Assembly (NCBI GenBank): GCA_025766275.1
Contig: JAFKAC010000013.1
Location: 372,001-436,000 of the forward strand
Direction: 5' to 3'
Source of the DNA: Lactarius indigo
Taxonomy: Eukaryota; Basidiomycota; Agaricomycetes; Russulales; Russulaceae
DNA: 64,000 nucleotides
In this document: positions 11,714-24,400 of the stretch, one piece after another
How positions within the stretch are numbered: the first letter of the stretch is position 1
Layout of the letters: each line of letters opens with the position of its first letter
The notes under the pieces: model-generated
The model's input: the letters and a program-made list of their open reading frames with translations, nothing else
The model's database searches: none
Told to the model about the DNA's origin: nothing
Translations under genes and position numbers: made by a program

Positions 11714-12163
11714 TGTCACGTTTCATGTATTGGACCCTTACTGTACCGGTTGTGACTACGGCGGTAAGGTAGATTAGTCACGGACTCGGGGTTTACGAAG
11801 GAGTTAGGTGTTTGAAGATGACTTGATCCTAGTACAGGTAGTAGTAGTATTAGGATAGAGGTACTTACGCGATACGTTGGACGCTACATTACGGTGACTC
11901 ATAGCAGCGCTTGAAAGCCTGCTTTTCTTGTATTTAAGGGTAGCTGCGAAGACCAAGATACGCCATCTTGGTCTTCTTCAATCGTCACTTCTTGCCTTGT
12001 TCCCTCTCTCTTCTATTCGTGTCTCTGTCAAGTTCAAGTGTCGACGCTTTAGTGCCTTCGAGCATCTAACATTGCCTTCGTGCCATACGCCTTCGGCGTG
12101 ATTAGCTAAGTTACCGTCACCTCTATCAAGCTCAAGTCGAGCTAACGCTGTGACGGCGTTACA
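11714..12163 (+). repeat. Element A 5' LTR (450 bp)
   Basis: Starts TGTCACG, ends CGTTACA. TATA (TATTTAA, 11931-11937) lies 34 nt before ATCTTGGTCTT (11965-11975), the predicted RNA start. That sequence also forms a hairpin with the preceding AAGACCAAGAT. It differs from the 3' LTR by five transitions, all at CpG-type sites, and one 3-bp TAG indel. Confidence 0.92.
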
Positions 12164-12190
12164 TTAAGACCAAGATACATCGTGGTGATG
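12164..12190 (+). promoter_or_regulatory. Element A self-priming PBS and gag start
   Basis: Two bases after the LTR, AAGACCAAGAT (12166-12176) is exactly complementary to 11965-11975. The gag ATG at 12188-12190 (GTGATGGCC) fits the start of the conserved NTRDQW block. Confidence 0.75.
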
Positions 12191-14170
12191 GCCAATACAC
12201 GCGATCAGTGGACGAACTTCCGTCCTTACTACTTAGAGCGAAGAGGAGATCGCAACGTACCAACCAGATTTCTAGGAGCAGCCCGCTGGAGAGAACGAGG
12301 GGACGAAACCGGATATTTCGTGGAATTCAACGGACCTACAAGGTTCTGACCTGTTGAGTTCAATTTTGATCACCTGTGCTGGGTGGAAGTTATGTGGAAT
12401 CCGATAGATCATCGCTGGGACGCTGTCAGACCAGCAGGAAGACAATATCAGTGCGACATCGACGCACGAGAACTCAATTCACGCACAGATTGGGGACCCA
12501 TTGACAGTCAACTAAGAGAACACTCGACTGGAGAAGCAGTAAGTGAAGAAACCGAAGAAGAAGAACAAAGTATAGAAGATCATCCGACAAGCATCGGACC
12601 CATTGAGCAGTACACCATCCAAAGAGCTGAGTCTCTACACATCTCCGAACAACCAGAAGTAATCCACGTACGATCGCCTGCGGCAGAAATGGCAACTACA
12701 ACAATGACGGCAGAAGAAGTTATGACCGTTTGAGAACAAGCTGCGCAAGAAGCAGCCGAAGCAATCAGACAAGAATCCCAGCGAAACCTCATGCCTATTA
12801 ACCCTGAGACAGGACATCGAATGACCGCGGACGATGCGGCGATATTTCGCGCCATCGGACCAGATCAAGGCGACCCCCCATCGGGAGAAGGGCCACAACG
12901 AGGGATGTCGCTCGACCCCCCACCAGGATGGGGAGGACCCCCAGGAGGGGACTTTCCGCGACGACCGGGAGGCGGAGGAAACCCACCCGATCTCCCGCAC
13001 GGAGGACCCCCGGGAGGAGGAGGTGACGGAGGAGGAAATCCGCCAGCCGGAGGAGGAGGAGGAATACACGGACATGAGAAACTCACAGGTGAACCCCCCA
13101 CTATTTTTGATGGAGACCGCACCAAGGTAGACTCATTCCTCACCCAATGGCATGTGTACTGGGGTATGAACCTTGACACCCCCGTCATGCGCAACGACTA
13201 TCGACGATGCCTACTCTTCCTCTCCTACATCAAGGGGGTATCCGTCAGTGAATGGGTACTCTCGTACCTCAAGTGGCTCAACCGACAAATACAACGAGGA
13301 ATAGACCAATACACGCGAGATTTGTGGAACGCAGTAGCAGAAGGGTTTAACCAAAGGTTCGTCAACACCCTTGAACGAGAACAGGCTCAAGCCCTGCTAA
13401 GGAAAGGCCTCAAAATGGTCGATGGAGATATCGACAAATACGTCAACGAGTTCGAGGAAGCGGCAAGAAAAGCGGGCTATTGCCTCAATGATTCGCAAAC
13501 CATCGACTTGTTTACAAAAGGGCTTCCGAAAAAGTTATACGAGAAAACTTACGATCTGGACGAACCGGAAACCTTCGACGAGTGGAAGCGGGCAACACTC
13601 CGCCGACAGTGCAACTACATCCACATCAGAGCCAGGGTGGACGAGTACAAGGACAACAAGCCGAAGAAAGCGGGTAACGCCAACTGGAGCGTCCCACAGA
13701 ACCTCGCTAACCCCTGGGCAATGGATACCTCCGCGGATCGGACCAGGGCAAGATTGGCTGGATCAGAAGAGATCGACTATAGCAAACTGCCATACACCCA
13801 CTTACCTCCGTTCCCGCCAAGAGGGGGTCCAGGAGCCAGAGGACGCGGAAGAGGAGGGATGCGATGAGACCTAAGGACAGTCCTGTGCTATAATTGTAAC
13901 GCACCAGGTCACCTCTCACGTAATTGTCCCCATCCGCAACAGCCGCGACAATGGCGACCACAAGAGCCCGGACCTTCTACCGTCCGAATGACAGAAACCG
14001 ACTATTATGCACAAGAAACACCGCCCGCTCAAATACAAGCCGCCTCGACCAGCAAAACAGCGGAGGAGCGAGCCAAGGAGTGGCTCACAGGAGTAGCCAA
14101 TGCCCCAGACAACGTAAAAGACCTGATATTGCAGGACTTATGGGGAAAAGAGGGTTTTCGGAGCGCCTGA
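12188..14170 (+). pseudogene. Element A gag with three internal TGA codons
   Basis: A 660-codon frame: N-terminal TRDQW/RNVPTRF domain, Pro/Gly-rich linker near 12880-13060, capsid-like region, and CCHC knuckle (CYNCNAPGHLSRNC) near 13890. In-frame TGA at 12347-12349, 12731-12733 and 13865-13867; each aligns with CGA or an Arg codon in B or D. Natural end TGA 14168-14170. Confidence 0.85.
14143..14158 (+). promoter_or_regulatory. Element A -1 frameshift region
   Basis: Two slippery heptamers in the gag frame, G_GGA_AAA (14143-14149) and G_GGT_TTT (14152-14158), lie just before the gag stop. A one-base backward slip at either enters the pol frame. Confidence 0.65.
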
Positions 14171-14552
14171 ACCCATCGGCCTGGGTGAGGGCTTTAAATT
14201 GTAATTCTGTAATCATGACACGTTTTCGTTCTCTTCGAATTCCAGTCTCGATTCGCACAAATTACCGGATGGCCGACATCAGAGCGTTGGTTGACTCGGG
14301 AGCAACTGACAATTTTATACACCTGAACTTCATCAAGAAGCTGGGCATCGGGCTCCAACTCCTGCCACAACCATGAAAGATTTGGAATATAGATAACACG
14401 GAAAATAAAGCTGGGTCTATCACCCACTTCACCAATCTAGATGTATACGCTAAAGGATACCACAGAACCATGCGCTTCCTCATAACCGACCTCGGAGGCA
14501 AAGACATTGTTCTAGGATATCCTTGGTTAGCAACCTACGAACCAACCATTAA
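14146..14552 (+). pseudogene. Element A pol, protease part
   Basis: Pol frame with protease DSGATDNF near 14300 and a TGA at 14374-14376 (Arg codon in B and D). Interrupted by the TIR element at 14553. Confidence 0.8.
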
Positions 14553-16841
14553 CATCAGGAAAAATGGTATCCTAGAATTTTTTAAAAAATTTAACAAATT
14601 TCAGAAAAATGGTAATATATGTTAAGAAATAAGCTGTTTTTCCGATTTTCCAAAATTGTTAAGATAGGTGAGATAAAAACCTCCCTCCAAATTTCCAGTT
14701 AGATTTGGTAAAATCTTACCAAATATCCAAATAAATGGACATATCTCAGCATATATTGGGTGAATATGTCCAAAATTGCATCACAAACAGCAGAGTATTT
14801 TAGTTGCAAACAAGGGCACTCAGTTATAGTTGCATCAAAAAAACAATAATATATTGTAACTAACAAGAGTACATGAAACTACAATTGATACAGGGTAAGT
14901 GAGGGCAGTGACATGGTCATGGCAATGGCCGATGTGTGGCGGGGTGGCAGTGGGACAGGTAGCGGCAGTGTCATGGATTGCCATAGGCCTGCAGGTTCAA
15001 TATAAGAAAAAAAGCGAAACCAAAAAATCAAATAAAAAAAAAAACTTATCTAAATATTGAGCCAAGTGTGTGGCGGCGACATTGCCACGACCGGCGTGGT
15101 GGTAAGCGAGGGAGACAGTGGTCCTGCACGAGTTCAACATTAAAAGAAAAAAAAAAAAGAAAAAAAAAAACTTATCTAGATTTGTGGAGCCGAGGTAGGA
15201 GGGCGTGGGGTCACGACAGGGCTTGCACGTAGCAAGTCGGCACTGTGGTGGGGGTCTTGCGTCCATGTTGGGAATGTCGCCGTGGACCGGCGTGGTGGAA
15301 AGGCGAAGTCGTTGAGGCACGGCGGTTGGAGGGGACGGCGTGGTGCCGTTGTCCTGTCTTGCATGTGGCGAGGCGGTGGCGAGGACCTGCGAGGTGAGGT
15401 CCGAGGTGCATTGCATGCGCTGGAGAAGCAAGATGAGAAAAAGAAAAAGAAAAAGAGAGAAAAAAAAAACATATCTTGTCTGCTGGGCCGAAGCCCAGCT
15501 CGTCGTCAGCCGCCTCTTCGTGATGAGTGTGGTGAGGAACGGCGGCGGCGGGCGTTGGGGCTGAGGAAAGGAGGTGGTGGCTTGCATAGCCGGCGCTCGC
15601 CGCAGACGAGCGAGGTGTGGGCGTCGTCCTTGCGTACAGCGGGTGTGGTGGTAGATCCTTGAGTGGCCCGTTAAAAGAAAACAAAAAAAAAAAAAACGTA
15701 CCGTCGGCTGCATCTTGCGTTGGCCGTGGGAGTGGAGGTCACGCTGGCCGGGCTGAGATGGTGGTGGTGTGGGCGGGTGCAGTGGCCTGGATATCAGCGT
15801 GATGAGAGACGAGAAAAAAAAAAGACTTACTGTATCCAAGATGTAGGAGGGAGGTGACGTGGCGACTGGGCGTGGCGACTTAGAAAAAAATCGTCAAGCG
15901 GAGGCTTAATCTGTGGCGTGAACGCATGAACGCGTGAACACCCACTCACTCCATTTCCTCTCAATGCTCCCCCACCTGGGGTTTTTTTTTCTTCTCTTCC
16001 CACCACGCACGCGGGCCACCTCCACAGCCTACGCCAGAGGAAAGACGCGGTTGGGGAAGAGCCGGACTTCGGTTCAATGCATAAGTTTTTTTTTTCTTTT
16101 TTTTCTTTTTTTCTTTCATTCTTTTTTTCCGTTTGCAGGACCCCCCGTGCACATGAACCACCACGGCTGTGGCCATACCGGCCTCATCGCTACCCCCGAC
16201 GCGGCATGCCATGCCCCGACCGCCAACCCGCCACCACGCCGCCCCAACCTGGCGTCCAAGACCCCGCCACCCCCAACTTAACACCACGCCGCCCCAACAC
16301 GCCACGCAAGACCCCACCGCACAGCCTCAAGACCCTGCCACCGCTGACCCGCCACGCTGCCTCATCACGGCATGCAAGGCCCCGTCACGCGGCTTCAAGA
16401 CCCCGGCGCCACCGCTGCCCCAGCACGCAGCTTCAAGACTCCGCCACTACCGGCATACCCCCACACCACCCCGACACGCCACGCAAGACCCCCACTGCCA
16501 TGTTTCCCTAATACATTAATTAAACTGTAGTTACATGTACTCTTCTCAGTCAAATATATTATTGTTTTTTGAATGGAGCTACAGTTCACTAAGTTGCACT
16601 GAAGTGCTTTGCTGGATGTGATGTAAATTTGGACACATTCAGTCAAAACATACTGAACATGTGTTCATTTATGCAGATATTTGGTAATATTTCCCAAAAT
16701 ATAACTAGATATTAGAGGGGAGGTCTTTATCTTGCCAATTTTTCACAACTTTTGAAAAATCATAGCAATTATTCATATATTACCATTTTTCTAAAAGTTT
16801 TGAAATTTTTTAAAAATTCTAGGATACCGTTTTTCCTGATG
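14553..16841. mobile_element. Non-autonomous TIR element in A pol (2.29 kb)
   Basis: Terminal inverted repeats start CATCAGGAAAAA and continue as AT-rich inverted homology for about 70 bp clearly, and more loosely to about 340 bp (for example GAGTACATG near 14870 against CATGTACTC near 16533). Comparison with elements B and D shows the insertion splits an ...EPTINW... codon run, with AA on both sides as the only duplicated bases. No transposase frame. The interior is GC-rich low-complexity DNA. Confidence 0.8.
14890..16510. repeat. GC-rich repeat core punctuated by A and T homopolymers
   Basis: The left half is G-rich (GGCGTGGTGG motifs), broken by A8-A12 runs often followed by CTTATC, near 15041, 15158, 15462, 15685 and 15814. 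After about 15960 the strand bias flips to C-rich (CACGCCACGCAAGACCCC repeats) with T8-T9 runs. The open frames here are low-complexity artefacts. Confidence 0.7.
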
Positions 16842-19800
16842 AATTGGAGAGACGCGGTGATACATGAAGAAGTCATGCCAGTTGTGATCAGCACACAGGA
16901 TAGTCCAAATCGTCATACCATCATTGCAGCTGCGCTCACTGACGACGAAAAGGAGGCAATTGTCCTTGATATGGACGAAGAAGATACGTATTTGCGGGCA
17001 ACTACGTCTACGGAGTTAGCCATCCGTGCCAGGGAGGGAGACAACCCTGTGGAACTGCCGGCAGAGTACAAAGCCTTTGAAAGGCTTTTTAGTGAAGAAG
17101 CATCTCAACAATTCCCTCCGGCCAGACCTTGGGACCACGCCATAGACTTCAAGCCAGGCGCTCCCTCCGCCATCAACTGCAAGATATACCCGCTAACGCA
17201 AGAAGAAGAAGGGAAGCTCAAGGAGTTCCTAGACGAGAAACTCCAACAGGGTTATCTGCAGCCCTCCATCTCCCCGTACGTGTCATCATTCTTCTTCGTT
17301 AAAAAGAAAGATGGAAAGCTACGCCCTGTGCAGGATTACCGGGTTATCAACTCACACACCGTCCGCAACCAATACCCACTCCCCCTTATTCAAGATCTTA
17401 TCTACGACCTCAGTAATGCCCACATCTATACAAAACTTGACATTCGATGGGGGTATAATAACGTCCGTATACGAGACGGCGATCAGGAGAAGGCGGCCTT
17501 CAAGACTAAATTCGGTCTTTTCGAACCAACCGTTATGTTTTTCGGCCTCACTAATTCGCCAGCCACCTTCCAAACAATGATGAATCACATTTACCGTGAC
17601 ACCATTGCCAAGCACGAACTACGGGGCACCGTCATCCGCGTTTACATGGACGACATTGGGATTGCCACACGGGAGGGTTCTACCCTGGCCGACCACATCG
17701 CTGCTGTGACTGACGTCCTCCGCGTCGCCCAAGACCACGACCTCTACTTCAAGCTCGAGAAGTGCCTCTTTCATCAACCGCGGATGGATTACCTGGGGGT
17801 AATCCTTGAGAGGGGGGTGACACGCATGGATCCGGTAAAAGTTCGCGGCATCAAGGACTGGCCAACGCCGACCAAAGTCAGGGATGTACGTTCTTTCTTA
17901 GGCTTCTGCAACTTTTACCACCTATTCATCTGCGGTTTCGCAACCCACGCACGACCACTAAACCGACTAACGAGAAAGGACACGGAGTGGAGATGGACAG
18001 AAGACGAAGACCGCGCATTTAACACCCTCAAACACCTCGTTACTAAAGAACCGGTACTGGCACATCCTAACTTGCAAGATCAATTCGAGTTAGAGGTCGA
18101 TGCGTCGGGATTCACAGTAGGTGCTGTACTTCTACAAAAGAAAAATGACGGTCGCAAGCACCCAATAGGATATTACTCGGCCACGCTGAACGAAGCGGAA
18201 CGAAACTACGACATCTACAATCTAGAGCTTCTAGCCATCGTCAAGGCCCTTAGACATTGGGGGCCCCTACTCGCGGGATCCCCGCACAAAATCAAAATAT
18301 TCTCAGATCACCTCAACCCCCAGTACTGGAAGACTCCACAAAAGATCAGCTGACGGGTCGCTCGAGAAGTACTGGAGCTAATGGAATATGATTTCGAGAT
18401 TCACCACATCAAAGGGAAACATAATGGCAGAGCAGACACCTTGTCCAGATGGCCGGACTATGACCAAGGAGAAAGGGACAACCAAGGTGTGGTGGTCCTA
18501 CCTCCCGAAGTGTTCGTGCGAGCTACTAACGTTGCCCGCGCCCTGGAAATACACCCGTTGCTGCAAACGCCGAGACGACGGCAGGACCCAAAAATCGTCC
18601 AGGCGTGGGTTGACGCCCACCAGCTGAAGGAAATAGACGGAGAGTGGTATAAGGATGGACGACTAGTGGTTACCAGACCCCTGACCACATATAGGGTGAT
18701 AATACATGATCACCATGACCTCCCTGTTCATGGACATCCGGGTATCAGTAGAACCCAACGACTCGTGGAGAGGCATTACTGGTGGCCAAGGATCCGTCGA
18801 GATGTGTACAAGTACGTCACAGGATGTGCCGATTGCCAACGAAACAAAGTCAACACAAGACCAACGCACGCGCCGTTATACCCCATCACGGCAATAACGG
18901 ACGCCCCCCCTTTCCACACCATCGCGCTGGACTTTATTACTAAATTACCAATATCCCAATCCTATGACAGTATTCTCACCATCACAGATCACGACTGTAG
19001 CAAGGCATCGATATTCATCCCGTGCAACGAGGAAATCACAGCGGAGGAAACAGCCACCCTGTACGTCCTTCACGTGTTCAAACAGTTCGGACTACCATGT
19101 AAAATCATCAGTGACCGCGACCCCTGATTCACATCAAAATTCACCCAAGAAGTCTGTCGAATCTTGGGTATTAAGCAGAACGTCTCCACGGTGTACCACC
19201 CCCGAACAGATGGGCAGTCGGAACGGACAAACCAATGGCTGGAGCAGTACCTGCGGTTCTGGGCCAACGAGCGTCAAGATAACTGGGCAGCGTACCTTCC
19301 GATAGCAGAATTCGCTCACAACAATTGGCCCCACAAACACACGAAACAATCTCCCTTTATGCTGCTTATGGGCTACGATCTGACAGCGGATTGGGCGGAT
19401 AAGCCATCTCCCATTCCCCGCGTTATCACTAGACTCACACAACTCAAAGAAGCGCGACAGTTAGCCCAGACCCTGATCAAGAAGGCCTAAGACAGCTGGG
19501 TGAAACACCGAAGCACACCCAAGTATCAAATAGGCGACCAGGTATGGTTAGAAGGAAAACACCTTCAAACCAATCAACCCACGGCGAAACTTGCGGCGCG
19601 ACACCACGGCCCTTTTAGAGTAGCCCAGGTGATGTCCCCATACAACTATCGTCTCGAACTTCCCACGCAGTGGAGTATCCACCCGGTATTTCACATAGAC
19701 CTCCTTACGCCATACAAAAGTACAACTATACATGGCGAAAACTTCCCCCGACCACCACCGGATCTTGTGGAAGGGGAGGAAGAATATGAAGTCGAGGCCG

Positions 19801-20968
19801 TTCTAGACGCGCGGCATTTCGGCCGCCGCAAAAAGCTCCAGTATCTCATCAAATGGAAGGGATACCCTGACTCGGAGAATCAGTGGGTCGATAAGGACGA
19901 TGTGTTCGCCCCGGAAGCAATAGAGGCATACCTGACAGGCCGAACAGCCGCAAGACACCTTAAAAGCCAGCCAGACGAAAGCAGGGGAGAGTATCACTCC
20001 TATCTTCGATCCTCCTCTACTTTCATGCCCACTTCTCCTCTCAGACATGTCACCACGGCAATCCTCCTTGACCAAGTCACGCAAGACGCCGCCGCCATCA
20101 TCCAAGATGACGAAGAAACCGTGGTTCCAGCGGTCCAGCTCACTCCGTACACACCTGCAAACATGCGAACGGGGCATATCACCGCTCAAGAATGGGCTGG
20201 CATCTTACAGAGGTTCCCAGACCCCACGCGCCAGCCCAGCGACGAGCAGCTTGCCATCCCTCACGTCTTCCGAGACGACAGCGGGGCGTGGGAACCCATC
20301 GCGATCATCCCCCCAGACGACGCTCTTATCGGTACTAGGGGAGTTTTCCCGGCCGATCGATCTAACGAAGGACCAAGCGGAGATGGAGGCGGAGGAGGTC
20401 TGGTGGAGGACGGCTCAGGACTGGGCCAGAGAACAGTTGAGGTTGGCGCAGGAGAGATTGAGCAAGTTGCGGCAGCGCAGGCAGCGATGCCGGACCAAGC
20501 TGACCATGATGACGGAGATTACTACCCGGTCAGCCACCCCCTCCTTCGAACGAACTGCGACTCTGCTGATCCCGGAATCACCCCGTGGCTCTTGCACACC
20601 GACGGAACCCCCATGTCTCGAGGACATGTGCAACTGCCCAGCGTCGCATTACACACCCCCATTACGCGAGATGACGACCCGGCGCAGGTCCTCGCGCCTG
20701 AAGGGTTCCGGGCGAATCGGCAGCCCCATTACATTCACTTCCCCATCACCGGGCCGGACGGAGTAGAGCTACAGGCGAGTCATATACAGATTGTTGGAGG
20801 TGCGAATCCTTTTGTCCTGGGAGTGATCCCAGGGTCCCCCTACCTCTACGGCAAACCACTCTACGCCACCCCACGACTCTCGGCTGCGAATCGCGCCTTC
20901 ATTGCCCACGAGGATCTCGTCATCCTCGCCGCCGACAAGCTCACCGACCACGCACTCAACCGCATAGG
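16842..20968 (+). pseudogene. Element A pol: RT, RNase H, integrase, chromodomain and tail
   Basis: RT with VYMDDIGIA near 17650, RNase H (VDASGFTVG), integrase zinc region (HHDLPVHGHPG...CADCQRNK), D..D..E core (ALDFITKL, ISDRDP, HPRTDGQSERTNQW), chromodomain near 19775-19910, then the long C-terminal tail. Stops: TGA 18351-18353, TGA 19125-19127, TAA 19488-19490. B cuts it at 20968; the last part is at 28674-28886. Confidence 0.88.
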
Positions 20969-21442
20969 TGTAACGCCGCCACGGCGTTAGCTCGACTTGA
21001 GCTTTAGATGAAGGTGACTTGATGACTTAGCTGATCACGCCGAAGGTGTATGGCACGAAGGCGATTCTTAGATGTTCGAAGACACTAAGGTTTCAGACGA
21101 CACTCTGACCTAGTCAGAGGCGAACGCGAGATAGGAGACAAGAAGTGGCGATTGAAGAAGACCAAGATGGCGCATCTCGGTCTTCCACAGCTACCTTAAA
21201 TACAAGAAAAGTAGGCTTTCAAGCGCTACTATGAATCACTGTAGAATAGCGTCCTACGTATCGCATAAGTAGCTCAATCCTAGTACTACTACTACTAGTA
21301 TTAGGATCGAGTCAGAGTCCAGTCAGCAATCACTCGCAATCACCTATCGCACTACATCGTAAAGGCCTAAAGCCGTGAGTCCGTGACTAATCTACCTTAC
21401 CGCCGTAGTCACAACCGGTACAGTAAGGGTCGAAACGTGACA
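20969..21442 (-). repeat. Element B 3' LTR (474 bp)
   Basis: About seven transitions from the 5' LTR, six of them CpG-type. Polypurine tract GGAAGGGGGTGA (minus strand) abuts at 21443-21456. Confidence 0.9.
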
Positions 21443-21472
21443 TCACCCCCTTCCTAGCGTGAGGCTCCAGAC

Positions 21473-24400
21473 TCACTGAAAGTCACGAGCTATCCAATCA
21501 CGCTGCTCTTCTTCAATGCGTCGGAAGACGTCCACGCGCTCCAAGCGGTAGACACAGTCCATCTTGTCTTTGCGGGCGACGAGGATCATCCCATGAAGTT
21601 GGCGGATGCGCGCCTGTAGGCATGATTCCTTGTGGGCCGCGGCGCGATAGCGCGTCACCTCCGCAACCAGGGACTCATCCCCTATGCGGTTAAGGGCGCG
21701 ATCGGTGAGTTTGTCGGCAGCGAGGATAACGAGGTCCTCGTGAGCGATGAAGGCGCGGTTCACAGCCGAGAGACGTGGGGCGGCGTAAAGGGGTTTGCCG
21801 TAAAGATAGGGGGATCCCGGGATAATTCCCAGGACAAAAGGATTCGCACCTCTGACGATCTGCACGTGACTCGCCTGCAACTCTACGCCGTCCGGCCCGG
21901 TGATGGGGAAGTGAATGTAATGGGGCTGTCAATTCGCCCGGAACCCTTCAGGCGCAAGGACCTGCACCGGGTCGTCGTCTCGCGTAATGGGGGTGTGTAA
22001 TGCGACGCCGGGCAGTCGCACACGTCCTCGAGACATGGGGGTTCCATCGGTGTGCAGGAGCCACGGGGTGATTCCGGGATTAGCAGAGTCGCGGTTCGTT
22101 CGAAGGAGGGGGTGGCTGACTGGGTAGTAATCTCCGTCGTCATGGTCAGCTTGGTCAGGCATCGCTGCCTGCGCCGCCGCAACTCGCTCAATCTCTCCTG
22201 CGCCAACTGTAACTGTTCTCTGGCCCACTCCTGAGCCGTCTTCCGCCAAGCCTCCTCCGCTTCCATCTCTGCCTGGTCCTTCGTTAGGTCGATCGGCCGG
22301 GAAAACTCCCCTAAGACCGATAAGAGCGTCGTCTGGGGGGATGATCGCGATGGGTTCCCACGCCCCGCTGTCGTCTCGGAAGATGTGAGGGACGGCAGGC
22401 TGCTCGTCGCTGGGCTGGCGCGTGGGGTCTGGGAACCTCTGTAAGAGGCCAGCCCATTCTTGAGCGGTGATATGCCCCGTTCACATGTTTGCAGGTGTGT
22501 ACGGAGTGAGCTGGACCGTTGGAACCACGGTTTCTTTGTCGTCTTGGATGAGGGCAGCAGCGTCTTGCGCGACTTGGTCAAGGAGGATCGCCGTGGTGAC
22601 ATGTCTGAGAGGAGAAGTGGGCATGAAGGTACGGGAGGATCAGAGGAAGGAGTGATACTCTCCCCGGCATTCCTCTGGTTGGCTTTTAAGGCGTCGTGCA
22701 GTTGTTTGGGCCGTCAGATACGCCTCTATCACATCCGGGGCGAACACATCGTCCTTGTCGACCCACTGATTCTCCGAGTCAGGGTATCCCTTCCATTTGA
22801 TGAGGTATTGTAGCTTTTTGCGGCGCCCGAAATGCCATGCATCTAGAACGGCCTCAACTTCATATTCTTCTTCTCCTTCTACAAGATCCGGTGGCGGTCT
22901 TGGGAAATTTTTGCCGTGTATGGTTGTGCTTTTGTACGGCGTAAGAAGATCTATGTGAAATACCGGGTGGATACTCCACTGCGTGGGAAGTTCGAGGCGA
23001 TAGTTGTATGGGGACATCACCTGGACTACTTTAAATGGGCCGTGGCATCGTGCTGCAAGTTTCGCCGTAGGCTGATTGGTTCGGAGATGCTTCCCTTCTA
23101 ACCACACCTGGTCGCCTATTTGATATTTCGGAGTGCTTCGATGTTTCACCCAGCTATCTTGGGCCTTTTTGATAAGGGCCTGGGCTAATTGTCGTGCCTC
23201 CTTCAACTGCGTGAGTCTGGTGACGACGTGTGGGATAGGGGATGGCTTATCCGTCCAATCTGCTGTCGGATCGTAGCCCATCAGTAGCATGAATGGTGAT
23301 TGTTTTGTATGCTCGTGAGGCCAGTTATTGTGAGCGAATTCTGCTATGGGGAGGTATGCCGCCCAGTTATCTTGACGCTCGTTGGCCCAGAACCGCAGAT
23401 ATTGTTCCAGCCATTGATTGGTCCGCTCCGATTGTCCGTCCGTTCGTGGGTGATACGCTGTAGAGACGTTCTGTTTAATACCCAAAATCCGGCAGACTTC
23501 TCTGGTGAATCTTGACGTAAATCGAGGGTCGCGGTCGCTGATGATTTTACGCGGCAGCCCGAATCTCTTGAATACATGATGGACGTACAGGATAGCAGTT
23601 TCTTCCGTGGTGATTTCTTCATTGCATGGGATAAATATTGATGCTTTGCTGCAATCGTGATCTGTAACGGTGAGGATACTGTCATAGGACTGAGATCTCG
23701 GTAATTTGGTAATAAAGTCCAACGCGATAGTGTGAAAGGGGGAAGCATCCGTTATGGCGGTAATGGGATGCAGTGGTGCGTGCGTTGGTCTTGTGTTGAC
23801 TTTGTTTCGCTGACAATCAGCACATCCTGTAACGTACTCGTATACGTCTCAACGGATCCTTGGCCACCAGTAGTGTCGTTCTATGATCCGTTGAGTCCTG
23901 CTAATTCCTGGATGTCCATGGATGGGAGGATCATGGTGGTCGTGTATTATTGCTCTGTGTGTGGACATAGGTCCGGTGACCACCAGTCGTCCGTCCTTGT
24001 ACCATTCTCCGTCTATTTTCTTCAATTGATGGGTGTCGATCCACGCTCGGATGATAGTCGGATCTTGTTGTCGTCTCGGTGTTTGCAGCATCGGGTGTAT
24101 TTCCAGGGTGCGTGCAGTATTAGCAGCTCGTACAAACACTTCGGGAGGTAGGACAACCACACCTTGGTTATCTTCTTCCCCCTGGTCGTAATCCGGCCGT
24201 CTGGATAGGGCATCCGCTCTGCCGTTATTTTTTCCCTTGATGTGATGGATCTCGAAGTCATATTCCATCAGTTCCAACACTTCTCGGGCGACTCTTTGAC
24301 TGATCTTCTGCGGAGTCTTCTAGTACTGGAGATTGAGATGGTCCGAGAATATTTTGATCTTGTGCGGAGATCCAGCCAGCAGTGGTCTCCAGTGTCTAAG

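Noticed and set aside
14997..16519. Several long Pro/His/Phe-rich or Arg-rich frames
   Set aside because: Low-complexity translation of GC-rich repeats and A/T runs in the TIR element.
14551..16843. piggyBac-type TTAA insertion
   Set aside because: TTAA occurs on the left only; the right flank begins AATTGG, so just AA is shared.
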